Counted from the stretch's first letter, positions 1-5,580 are shown. The stretch: 5,580 bases of DNA from Burkholderiales bacterium (GCA_011390055.1 JAABTC010000140.1:1-5580), one strand, 5' to 3'. Notes: generated by a model from the letters alone, not told the origin. A program made the numbers and translations.

Positions 1-339
1 ATACCCGAACTGCAGGTTCAAGCCCAGCCCGACCACCGTGTAGAGCAGCACCGAGGCCAGCAGCAGCAACGCGAAGTGCTGGTCGTACAGCGCCGCCACC
101 AGCGCCAGCGTGCCGACGACGCAGCCGACGCCGAGCGCCTTGGGTGCGGCCTCGGCCGCGTCGGCCAGCGGTTGGGCCAGCCCCAGCTTGCGCATGGCGA
201 ACAGCGCGGCGGGCACCAGCAGCAACAGTGCGCCGACGGCCAGCTGGCTTTCAGCGTGCAGCAGGGCCCAAAGGTAAATGAACACCACGACCAACGCCGT
301 GACCAGCAACACCGCCGGCGCAAACTTGGGCACGCTCAT
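1..339 (-). CDS. livM: LivM-family branched-chain amino acid-type ABC transporter permease, N-terminal part (runs off left edge)
   Basis: This is the second inner-membrane permease of a Liv-type (HAAT family) importer. 113 codons are visible, starting MSVPKFAPAVLLV, and the frame is still open at base 1. Residues about 7-27, 33-47, 69-86 and 89-107 are hydrophobic membrane segments. The visible part ends in YTVVGLGLNLQFGY, the characteristic entry into the conserved BPD_transp_2 core of LivM proteins. The roughly 85 residues before that core form an extra N-terminal membrane region, as in long LivM proteins such as that of E. coli. The ATG overlaps the TGA of the preceding livH gene in an ATGA (336-339), which fixes the start and implies translational coupling. 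Family assignment is good; the transported compound is unknown because Liv-type permeases also serve urea, amides and aromatic acids. Confidence 0.88.
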   Translation of the reverse strand, partial: MSVPKFAPAVLLVTALVVVFIYLWALLHAESQLAVGALLLLVPAALFAMRKLGLAQPLADAAEAAPKALGVGCVVGTLALVAALYDQHFALLLLASVLLYTVVGLGLNLQFGY

Positions 340-1271
340 ACCCGCTCGCTCGAGCGTTCGGCAATCAAGCCGGTGGGCTTCCAGGCCATCAGCAGGATCA
401 CCATCGTGAAGGCGAACACGTCCTTGTAGGCGCTCGGGATGGACGGCGTGATGACCGGCAACGCCACCGCGCCGAAGGTCTGCAGCGCGGCAAACAGGAA
501 GCCACCGAGGATGGCGCCAAGGAAGTTGCCCAGCCCGCCCAGGATCGCCGCCGAAAAGCCGATCACGCCCAGCAGCAGGCCGATGCCGAAGTTCACTTCG
601 TTGTAGTACAGGCCGTTCATCACGCCCGCCATCGCGGCCAGCGCCGAGCCCAGGCCGAAGGTGACCAGCACCACGCGCTGAAAATCGATGCCCATCACGC
701 GCGCGGTTTCACTGTCTTGCGCCACGGCGCGGATGGCCAGGCCGAGCTTGGTGCGTGTGATGAGCAGGTGCACGCCGACGATGGTGGCCAGGCCGGCGGC
801 CAGCAGCATCAGGCTGTCGGCGCGCAGCACCAGGCTGCCCAGCTGGAACTGGCCCTCGGGCAGCAGCCGCGGAAAGGGCTTGGGGTTCGAACCATCGGGG
901 TAGAACAAGCGCACGGCTTCGCGCAGCGCCAGGCCGAACATCAGCGTCACCAGCAGCACGTTGATGGGCGGCGCGTTCTTCAGCGGCAACACCAGAAAGC
1001 GCGCCACGAGGGCGCCGGTGGCCGCCGTGACCGCCACCGCGGCCAGCAGCATCAAGCCCAATTGCAGCGCCGGGTTCGTGACGCCCGCAGCTTGCGTGCC
1101 CACGTAGGTCGCCAGCGCGGTGAAGCCTCCCAGCATCAGCACGTCGCCATGGCTGAACTTGATGACGTCGAGCACGCCGAAGAAAAGCGTGAAGCCCACC
1201 GCCACCATCGCGTAGATCACGCCCAGCATGAGCGTGTTCATCACGTACTGGCTGAGGATCTCCAGGCTCAT
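336..1271 (-). CDS. livH: LivH-family branched-chain amino acid-type ABC transporter permease
   Basis: A 311-residue integral inner-membrane permease, the usual length for LivH, which pairs with LivM to form the channel of a Liv-type importer. The N-terminus (MSLEILSQYVMNTLMLGVIYAMVAVGFTL, about 8-31) is the first membrane segment. It is followed by the family signature VIKFSHGDVLMLGGF (about 36-50), equivalent to the NFAHGE region of LivH. A cytoplasmic loop, RAVAQDSETARVMGID (181-196), is the EAA-like site that docks on the ATPase. Glycine- and alanine-rich helices follow to the end. The ATG lies 7 bp after the TGA of the binding-protein gene. No strong Shine-Dalgarno is visible, so coupling to the upstream gene is likely. 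The stop overlaps the livM start by 4 bp. The LivH name is at family level; the substrate is not determined. Confidence 0.93.
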   Translation of the reverse strand: MSLEILSQYVMNTLMLGVIYAMVAVGFTLFFGVLDVIKFSHGDVLMLGGFTALATYVGTQAAGVTNPALQLGLMLLAAVAVTAATGALVARFLVLPLKNAPPINVLLVTLMFGLALREAVRLFYPDGSNPKPFPRLLPEGQFQLGSLVLRADSLMLLAAGLATIVGVHLLITRTKLGLAIRAVAQDSETARVMGIDFQRVVLVTFGLGSALAAMAGVMNGLYYNEVNFGIGLLLGVIGFSAAILGGLGNFLGAILGGFLFAALQTFGAVALPVITPSIPSAYKDVFAFTMVILLMAWKPTGLIAERSSERV

Positions 1272-1278
1272 GAGTGGC

Positions 1279-2463
1279 TCACTGACTGGAGAGCTTGCGC
1301 TTCTTGCTGGCGTACTCGCTGTCTTCCCACAGCACCCACTTGTTGTCCTGCACCACGTACTTGCTGATCAGCGGCACGATGTTCTGGCGCCGGTCGTCGA
1401 ACGTCACCTTGCCGATGATGGTGTCGGCGTCTTTCGTCGCGTTCAGCGCCGCGCGCACCTTCTTGCGATCGGGGCCGACCTTCTCGATGGCATCCATGAT
1501 CAGCGTGGCCGCGGAGTAGGCGAACGGACCGTAGGCTTCCGGGGGTTCGTTGTACTTGGCCTGGTTGTACTTGGCGATGAAGTTCAGGCCGCCGGGCAGC
1601 TTCTCCCAGGGTGCGCCCTCGATGAAGCTTAGGGAGCCCTCGGCCAGATCCTTGCCCAGGCCGTCGTGGTAGGCCGCGCTCTTGATGCCCGAAGTGCCCT
1701 CGAACACTGCCTTGATGCCCAGCTTGTCCATCTGGCTCCTGATGCGGATGCCGATGGGCGTGAGGCCGCCGAAGTAGATCACCTCGGGCTTGAGCTCCTT
1801 CACCTTGGTCAGCTCGGCGGTGAAGTCCTGCTGGTCGGCCGTGACGCCGAAGGTGCCCACGATCTGCCCGCCGCTCTTGGCCAGGAACTGGCTGAAGTAC
1901 TTGTTGTGGCCCTTGCCGTAGTCGGTGGTGTCATGAATGACAACCCAGCGCTTGTAGCCCAAGCCGGTCATGAATTTGGCGGCCACTTCGTTCTGGTTGA
2001 TCATCGTGCCGTTGACACGGTGCACTTCCTTGAAGTCGTTGCCGTAGGTGATCTCGGGCAGCACAGCACCCCAGACGACCATCGGCATGCCGAACTTGCG
2101 GTACACGTCCACCGTGCTCATGGCCACCGCCGAGCAGTAGTGCGTGACGCCGGCGATGATGCTGTTGTCGGCCGCGGCCTTGGTGGCCACCTGCACGCCC
2201 ACGTTGGGCTTGCACTCGTCGTCCAGCACCACCAGTTCGTATTTGTATTTCGACTTCGGGTCTTCGTTGCGCAGCTTCACGGCCAGGTCGGCCGAGTTGC
2301 GGCCGCCGATGCCGTTGGCCGCCACACCGCCCGTCAATGGGCCGATGAAGGCAATCTTCACGGTGTCCTTGGCCTGGGCCAGCGGGGCCGTCAGCAGGGC
2401 TGCCGACAGCGCGGCGCCCAAAGGCGCGGCCCACCAACGGCGAAGGGATACATTGGTTTTCAT
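1279..2463 (-). CDS. Periplasmic substrate-binding protein of Liv-type ABC transporter (Peripla_BP_6)
   Basis: A 394-residue periplasmic receptor that delivers ligand to the LivH/LivM permeases. Residues 1-31 are a Sec signal peptide: basic start with RR at 8-9, hydrophobic core, and an AQA site at 29-31 before KDTVKIAFIGPLTGG. There is no lipobox cysteine, so it should be soluble. The mature start is the classic first strand of type I periplasmic binding proteins. C84 (in DDECKP) and C110 (in HYCSA) match the disulfide-forming pair of E. coli LivJ/LivK and are the only cysteines I see. The frame stays open upstream to 2538, but ATG 2463 is chosen because an AGGAG lies 7 nt before it and the signal peptide begins there. 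It is first in the liv-type operon, downstream of a sigma-54-like promoter. The ligand could be a branched-chain amino acid, an amide, urea or an unrelated acid. The C-terminus is basic (KKRK). Confidence 0.93.
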   Translation of the reverse strand: MKTNVSLRRWWAAPLGAALSAALLTAPLAQAKDTVKIAFIGPLTGGVAANGIGGRNSADLAVKLRNEDPKSKYKYELVVLDDECKPNVGVQVATKAAADNSIIAGVTHYCSAVAMSTVDVYRKFGMPMVVWGAVLPEITYGNDFKEVHRVNGTMINQNEVAAKFMTGLGYKRWVVIHDTTDYGKGHNKYFSQFLAKSGGQIVGTFGVTADQQDFTAELTKVKELKPEVIYFGGLTPIGIRIRSQMDKLGIKAVFEGTSGIKSAAYHDGLGKDLAEGSLSFIEGAPWEKLPGGLNFIAKYNQAKYNEPPEAYGPFAYSAATLIMDAIEKVGPDRKKVRAALNATKDADTIIGKVTFDDRRQNIVPLISKYVVQDNKWVLWEDSEYASKKRKLSSQ

Positions 2464-2470
2464 GGAAACG

Positions 2471-2475
2471 CTCCT
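2471..2475 (-). promoter_or_regulatory. Shine-Dalgarno of the binding-protein gene
   Basis: The minus strand reads AGGAG here, 7 nt before the ATG at 2463. This is the strongest ribosome binding site in the window. It decides the start of the binding protein against longer in-frame alternatives (ATG at 2511, TTG at 2538), which would put a hydrophilic stretch before the signal peptide. Confidence 0.85.
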
Positions 2476-2517
2476 GCGGCTGTGGAAGTTCGGGGTCGAG
2501 CCGTCCGCCATCTTGAC

Positions 2518-2531
2518 CCGCCCGACGGCGG
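2518..2531 (-). other. Small GC hairpin in the leader of the transport operon
   Basis: CCGCC, a 4-nt loop and GGCGG form a perfect 5-bp GC stem in the predicted leader RNA between the sigma-54-like promoter and the binding-protein start. A second pairing, 2500-2505 with 2524-2529 (GCCGTC/GACGGC), uses some of the same bases, so the two cannot form together. No U-tract follows, so it is not a classical terminator. In such GC-rich DNA both pairings may be chance. Confidence 0.25.
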
Positions 2532-2565
2532 TCTTCAAGTGGGTTGAACACTAGGAAAGCAGACG

Positions 2566-2581
2566 AGCAAGGGATGTGCCA
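2566..2581 (-). promoter_or_regulatory. Sigma-54 (RpoN) -24/-12 promoter for the transport operon
   Basis: Read on the minus strand the site is TGGCACATCCCTTGCT. It matches the RpoN consensus TGGCACG-N4-TTGCW at every conserved position except the G after TGGCAC, which is A. The invariant GG and GC doublets have the correct spacing (-24 to -12, 12 bases apart). Transcription would start near 2555, giving a leader of about 92 nt before the binding-protein ATG at 2463. It lies in the non-coding gap just after the regulator gene and points into the transport operon. Sigma-54 promoters need an enhancer-binding activator such as NtrC. I see no convincing NtrC palindrome in the roughly 200 bp upstream, which is coding sequence of the regulator, so the activator is unknown. 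Confidence 0.72.
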
Positions 2582-2591
2582 GAACGACGGC

Positions 2592-2611
2592 CCGCCCTAG
2601 AAGGTGGGCGG
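2592..2611 (-). terminator. Weak inverted repeat across the regulator stop codon
   Basis: CCGCCC (2592-2597) and GGGCGG (2606-2611) form a 6-bp GC stem around an 8-nt loop that contains the TAG stop of the regulator. No run of U follows on the minus-strand transcript. If it terminates at all it is inefficient, and some read-through from the regulator gene into the transport operon is possible. Confidence 0.25.
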
Positions 2612-3211
2612 CGTGTTGATCCACAGCACGCGCGCCACCTCGGTGCCGGTGTTGCGGTAGGTGTGGGGCAGGTGCGACGGGAAAGCGAAGGAATCACCGG
2701 GGCCGAGCTCGTGCGTGGCCTCGCCGATGCTCAGGGTCAGCCGTCCTTCGAGCACATAACCTACCTCGTCGCCTTCGTGGCGCATCGGGCCCATGCTGCC
2801 GCCGCCGGGGGCGACGATGTGGATGTTGCCTTGCAGCAGGTGGCCACGGCCGTGGGGCACCACGCGCTCCAGCGTCACGCCGACCGCATCGCCCTCCCCG
2901 CCCGCGGCGATGCGGGGCCGCGATCCGGCGCGCGCGACGTGGTCCACGCCGTTCCAGTCGGCATCGAACAGCGCCCCGATGTTGGTGTCCAGCGCCGTCA
3001 CCAGCGCGTGCAGCACCGTCAGCGGGGGCAGCAGCTTGTTGTTCTCGTACTTCGAGATCAGGCTGATCGAGACGCCCACGCACGCCGCCACGTCCTTGAT
3101 CAGCAGCCCCTTCACCAGCCGTGCGTGGCGCAGGCGCGCGCCGATGGCCACCGGGCGCGGCGGCGGCGCGGGCACGGGGGGAACCGCGGCGGTTCGCGGA
3201 GCTTTTTTCAT
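2597..3211 (-). CDS. XRE-family transcriptional regulator with C-terminal cupin domain
   Basis: A 204-residue DNA-binding protein of the PuuR-like HTH_3 plus Cupin_2 architecture, which usually represses or activates neighbouring catabolic genes in response to a small molecule. After a basic, proline-rich leader (1-20), residues about 23-82 form the helix-turn-helix domain, with GVSISLISKYENNKLLPPL (46-64) as the recognition part. Residues about 125-204 form a cupin barrel. Motif 1 includes H145, E149 and G156 (HEGDEVGYVLEG); motif 2 runs G172 to N187 with P178, H183 and N187. H145, E149 and H183 could hold a metal. ATG 3211 (MKKAPRTAAV) is chosen over an in-frame start at 3307, which would add 32 unlikely residues and fill the whole divergent control region; the Shine-Dalgarno is weak either way. 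It is divergent from the amidohydrolase and upstream of the transport operon, so either or both are plausible targets. The ligand is unknown. Confidence 0.92.
   Translation of the reverse strand: MKKAPRTAAVPPVPAPPPRPVAIGARLRHARLVKGLLIKDVAACVGVSISLISKYENNKLLPPLTVLHALVTALDTNIGALFDADWNGVDHVARAGSRPRIAAGGEGDAVGVTLERVVPHGRGHLLQGNIHIVAPGGGSMGPMRHEGDEVGYVLEGRLTLSIGEATHELGPGDSFAFPSHLPHTYRNTGTEVARVLWINTPPTF
3181..3195. repeat. Perfect 15-bp palindrome inside the first codons of the regulator gene
   Basis: GAACCGC and GCGGTTC flank a single G, a perfect 7+1+7 inverted repeat. It covers codons 6-11 of the regulator, 17-31 bp inside its ATG. XRE-family repressors bind palindromes of this size, so it could be an autoregulatory operator. 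The codons there (R-T-A-A-V-P) are in a low-complexity leader under weak protein constraint. Chance symmetry in GC-rich DNA remains possible. Confidence 0.35.
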
Positions 3212-3378
3212 TGGAAACTCATTTGAACGCCAAGCCACTTTCTGCACAAGCCCGGTGCTGAATGCACCACGGGGTGCCACTGCCGCGTCTCTGGCGGCTA
3301 CATTCATGCCGTTGCAAGGTGAGCCGAGAACCGGTCACAGTTCGTCCACAAGTACTTGGCTTCGTACGCGAAGTTCAG
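3212..3378. promoter_or_regulatory. Divergent control region between regulator and amidohydrolase
   Basis: About 167 bp separate the chosen regulator start from the chosen amidohydrolase start. It must hold both promoters, unless the amidohydrolase starts further upstream. I find no strong sigma-70 promoter on either strand and no sigma-54 site. It contains a cluster of GGTGC/GCACC half-sites (3254-3277) and a weaker GCCGC/GCGGC pair (3282-3298). Its translation in the amidohydrolase frame does not resemble protein of the family. Confidence 0.5.
3254..3277. repeat. Three alternating GGTGC half-sites (candidate operator)
   Basis: GGTGC (3254-3258), GCACC (3264-3268) and GGTGC (3273-3277) follow each other in alternating orientation, with spacers of 5 and 4 nt. 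The first two form an inverted repeat around TGAAT. The last two form a GCACC-N4-GGTGC pair, which resembles an NtrC site but is one base too tight. The position in the divergent spacer fits an operator for the adjacent XRE-cupin regulator. Confidence 0.35.
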
Positions 3379-5067
3379 GTGCAGAACATCGAGCAAGGTT
3401 TGAGCCGCACCACGGTCTTCAGCGCCCGCCGGATCCTCACGCTCAACCCGCGCCAACCGGTGGCCAGCCACGTGGCCGTGCGTGACGGCCGCATCCTGGC
3501 CGTGGGTGACCTGGCGCGCATGTGCGCCTGGGGCAGCTTCGATCTCGACGAACGCTTTGCCGACAGGGTGCTGATGCCCGGCCTGGTGGAGGGGCACTGC
3601 CACCTGATGGAAGGCGGCATGTGGGATTGGCCCTACCTGGGCTGGTTCGACCGCCGCGGCCCGGACGGCCGCACCTGGCCTGGCCTGCGCTCGCTCGACG
3701 CCGTGGTGGCGCGCCTGGCCGAACTCGATGCCGCGATGCAGGCCGCCGGCGAGCCCGACGCCAAGCCGCTGATCGCCTGGGGCTTCGACCCGATCTACTT
3801 CGATGGCCAGCGCGTCACCACCGAACACCTCGACCAGGCCAGCCGTACACGCCGGATCGTCATCCTCCATGCCAACGGTCATCTGATGAGCGTCAACAGC
3901 GCCATGCTGCGCGACGCCGGCATCACGCGCGACTGCGAGGTCGAGGGGGTGCAGAAGTACGAGACTGGTGCGTTGGCCGGTGAGCCCAACGGCGAGTTGC
4001 AGGAACCCGCCGCGATGTTCCTGGTCATCAAGCGCATCGGCCCGGCCGGGTTGTTGGCGCCCGTGAACGACCAGGGCATGGTGGGTTTCGCCGCCATGGC
4101 CGTGATGCAGGGGGTGACCACCGCCACCGACATGGTCAACAGGCTCGGCGACACCGATCTGGCGATGCTCGAGCGCAACACCGCGCGAGACGACTTCCCG
4201 GTGCGCCTGCTGCCGGCCTTCCAGGCCTTTCACGGCACGCACGCAGCGGCCGCAGGCGCCGAGCACGTCAACGCACTGAAGGCGCGCAACACCGAGCGCC
4301 TGCGTTTCGGGCTGGTCAAGATGATGCTCGACGGTTCGATCCAGGGCTACTCGGCGCGGCTGCGCTGGCCGGGCTACTTCAACGGCGCCCCGAAGGGCAT
4401 CTGGGTCACGGCACCGGCCCAGTACGAGGCCGACTTCGAGGCCTACCACCGCGCCGGCCTGGCCATCCACACCCACACCAACGGCGACGAAGCCAGCGCG
4501 GTGGCCATCGATGCGATCGCGCGCGTGCTGGCGCGTGCGCCTCGGCCGGGCCATCGCCACACGCTGCAGCACGGCCAGATGATCGACACGCCGCTGTTCC
4601 GGCGCATGGCCGCGCTGGGCCTGAGCGCCAACCTGTTCGCCAACCACGTGTGGTTCTGGGGCGACCAGCACCATGACGTGACCATGGGGCCGGACCGCGC
4701 GGAACGCATCAACGCCTGCCGCAGCGCGCTCGACGCCGGTGTTCCGCTGGCGATCCACAGCGATGCGCCGGTGACGCCGCTGGGCCCCCTGTTCACCGCG
4801 TGGTGCGCCGTCAACCGCCTCACACCGCAGGGCCGGGTGCTGGGCGCTGGCGAGCGCATCAGCGTGCCCGAGGCCCTGCACGCCATCACGCTGGGCGCGG
4901 CCTGGACGCTGGGGCTGGACGGGGAGATCGGCAGCATCGAGGTCGGCAAGCGCGCTGACTTTTGCGTGCTCGGCGATGACCCGCTGGCCGTGGACCCGCT
5001 GGCGCTGAAGGACCTCCGCATCCACGGGACGGTGCTGGGCGGGCGGGTGTTCGAGTCCCGGGCCTGA
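3379..5067 (+). CDS. Metal-dependent amidohydrolase, family 3 (YtcJ / N-substituted formamide deformylase type)
   Basis: A cytoplasmic-type metallohydrolase predicted to cleave an amide-like C-N bond; the substrate is unknown. From GTG 3379 it is 562 residues, near the usual 540-560. An N-terminal beta-sandwich segment (TVFSARRILTLNP, 12-24; AVRDGRILAVGD, 33-44) leads into the TIM barrel. Metal-site candidates are all present: H73-C-H75 in MPGLVEGHCH, K314 in GLVKMMLDGS, H364-T-H366 in AIHTHTNGDE, H398 in TLQHGQ and D462 in HSDAPV. NGHLMSVNS (166-174) is typical of YtcJ proteins, and the C-terminus (GSIEVGKRADFCVL) closes the beta-sandwich. The start is uncertain. The frame opens at ATG 3262, with other in-frame starts at GTG 3319 and TTG 3400; the sequence before about residue 11 does not look like family protein. 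GTG 3379 has a GAAG 5 nt upstream. It is divergent from the regulator and followed after 10 bp by a GTPase gene. Confidence 0.9.
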   Translation: MQNIEQGLSRTTVFSARRILTLNPRQPVASHVAVRDGRILAVGDLARMCAWGSFDLDERFADRVLMPGLVEGHCHLMEGGMWDWPYLGWFDRRGPDGRTWPGLRSLDAVVARLAELDAAMQAAGEPDAKPLIAWGFDPIYFDGQRVTTEHLDQASRTRRIVILHANGHLMSVNSAMLRDAGITRDCEVEGVQKYETGALAGEPNGELQEPAAMFLVIKRIGPAGLLAPVNDQGMVGFAAMAVMQGVTTATDMVNRLGDTDLAMLERNTARDDFPVRLLPAFQAFHGTHAAAAGAEHVNALKARNTERLRFGLVKMMLDGSIQGYSARLRWPGYFNGAPKGIWVTAPAQYEADFEAYHRAGLAIHTHTNGDEASAVAIDAIARVLARAPRPGHRHTLQHGQMIDTPLFRRMAALGLSANLFANHVWFWGDQHHDVTMGPDRAERINACRSALDAGVPLAIHSDAPVTPLGPLFTAWCAVNRLTPQGRVLGAGERISVPEALHAITLGAAWTLGLDGEIGSIEVGKRADFCVLGDDPLAVDPLALKDLRIHGTVLGGRVFESRA

Positions 5068-5077
5068 CGGGGCGCTT

Positions 5078-5580
5078 GTGCCCTCCCCGCTGCCACCCCG
5101 CCGCACGACGCTGACGGTGATCGGCGGCTTCCTGGGCGCCGGCAAGACCACCTTGCTGAACCACTGGCTGCGCCACGCCGATGGGCGCCGGCTGGCCGTG
5201 CTGGTCAACGACTTCGGCGCGCTGAACATCGATGCCGCACTGATCGCGGCCCGTGGCGCCGAGAGCATTGCGCTGAGCAACGGTTGCGTCTGCTGCCAGA
5301 TCGGCGACGATCTGAGCCTGGCACTGATCGGCGTGCTGCAGGCAGAGCCGGCCTTCGACGCCATCGTGGTCGAAGCCAGCGGCGTGTCGGACCCCTGGCG
5401 CATCGCGCAGATCGCGCTAGCCGACCCGGCGCTCGGCCTGGGCGGCGTGATCGTGCTGGTGGACAGCGCGGCGCTGCCAGCGCATGCACGCGACCCGTTG
5501 TTGGCCGACACCCTGCAGCGCCAGCTCGACAGTTCCGACTTGCTGGTGCTGAACAAGTCGGACCTGGTGGACCCTGCCCA
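5078..5580 (+). CDS. COG0523 / CobW-type P-loop GTPase, N-terminal part (runs off right edge)
   Basis: A G3E-family GTPase of the CobW/P47K/ZNG1 group, whose members bind metal and serve as metallochaperones or activators of metalloenzymes. 167 full codons are visible and the frame is open at the right edge. From the GTG start the order is: Walker A GGFLGAGKTTLL (16-27), VNDFGALNID (43-52), the CxCC metal-binding motif in SNGCVCC (C70, C72, C73), the switch/Walker B-like VVEASGVSDP (97-106) and the guanine-specificity motif NKSDL (159-163). GTG 5078 is the only good start codon ahead of the P-loop except an in-frame GTG (5117) two codons before it, which would remove the first strand. The Shine-Dalgarno is weak. 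It begins 10 bp after the amidohydrolase stop, so the two are probably co-transcribed. The specific metal and client cannot be told from this part, because the CobW_C domain is missing. Confidence 0.92.
   Translation, partial: MPSPLPPRRTTLTVIGGFLGAGKTTLLNHWLRHADGRRLAVLVNDFGALNIDAALIAARGAESIALSNGCVCCQIGDDLSLALIGVLQAEPAFDAIVVEASGVSDPWRIAQIALADPALGLGGVIVLVDSAALPAHARDPLLADTLQRQLDSSDLLVLNKSDLVDPA

Noticed and set aside
717..1367. A 216-codon plus-strand open frame opposite livH
   Set aside because: Its translation is dominated by Gln, His, Arg and Ala, the antisense of hydrophobic membrane codons, so it is a shadow of the permease gene.
2464..2538. Longer version of the binding protein (419 aa, TTG start)
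   Set aside because: The additional 25 residues would precede a complete signal peptide, and the AGGAG is placed for the ATG at 2463.
1666..2547. A 293-codon plus-strand open frame opposite the binding-protein gene
   Set aside because: Its low-complexity His/Val/Ala/Gly-rich translation mirrors the codons of the real gene and has no recognisable domain or start signal.
3214..3249. Possible sigma-70 promoter for the regulator (TTGTGC, 17 nt, TCAAAT on the minus strand)
   Set aside because: Only 3 of 6 and 4 of 6 consensus bases match, and transcription would begin about 3 nt before the ATG. Too weak to call.
3264..3277. NtrC binding site
   Set aside because: The half-sites GCACC and GGTGC are right, but the spacer is 4 nt instead of 5. 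It also lies about 700 bp from the sigma-54 promoter and next to a different gene pair. Kept only as a general candidate operator.
3292..3315. Second sigma-54 promoter on the plus strand (TGGC followed by TTGC)
   Set aside because: The GG and GC doublets are 21 bases apart instead of 12.
3304..5556. A 750-codon open frame on the minus strand opposite the amidohydrolase and GTPase genes
   Set aside because: It is antisense to two clear genes, and its translation is rich in His, Arg, Ala and Gly with no domain. Long antisense frames are common where third codon positions are mostly G or C.

Overview
The DNA is GC-rich and densely coding. Its gene content (Liv-type uptake operon, XRE-cupin regulator, metal-dependent amidohydrolase, COG0523 GTPase) looks like a betaproteobacterial chromosome, most likely Burkholderiales/Comamonadaceae. 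That placement is an inference from base composition and protein character; no rRNA or other marker gene is present. There is no tRNA, rRNA, CRISPR array or insertion sequence, and no sign of phage or recent transfer.

Layout. The left half (about 1-3211) reads on the minus strand. From its promoter side it holds a 204-aa XRE-cupin regulator (2597-3211), a gap of 133 bp, a periplasmic solute-binding protein of the LivJ/Peripla_BP_6 type (1279-2463), a LivH-family permease (336-1271), and the N-terminal 113 residues of a LivM-family permease that runs off the left edge (1-339). The three transport genes are packed with a 7-bp gap and a 4-bp ATGA overlap, so they form one operon; its ATPase genes (livG/livF type) are expected beyond the left edge. 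The right half reads on the plus strand: an amidohydrolase of family 3 (YtcJ/N-substituted-formamide-deformylase type, about 3379-5067), then after 10 bp a COG0523/CobW-type GTPase (5078 to the right edge, truncated). The regulator and the amidohydrolase are divergent and share a short control region containing inverted repeats.

Regulation. The best regulatory signal is a near-perfect sigma-54 (-24/-12) promoter at 2566-2581 on the minus strand. It lies between the regulator and the binding-protein gene and would give a leader of about 92 nt ahead of a strong Shine-Dalgarno. This suggests the uptake operon is switched on by an enhancer-binding protein, for example under nitrogen control, separately from the regulator gene next to it.

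Working model (inference). The locus imports a small amino-acid-like or amide-type compound through the Liv-type ABC transporter and hydrolyses a C-N bond with the amidohydrolase. The GTPase may supply or protect the metal for that enzyme, and the cupin domain of the regulator may sense a ligand of the pathway. The true substrate cannot be read from the sequence.
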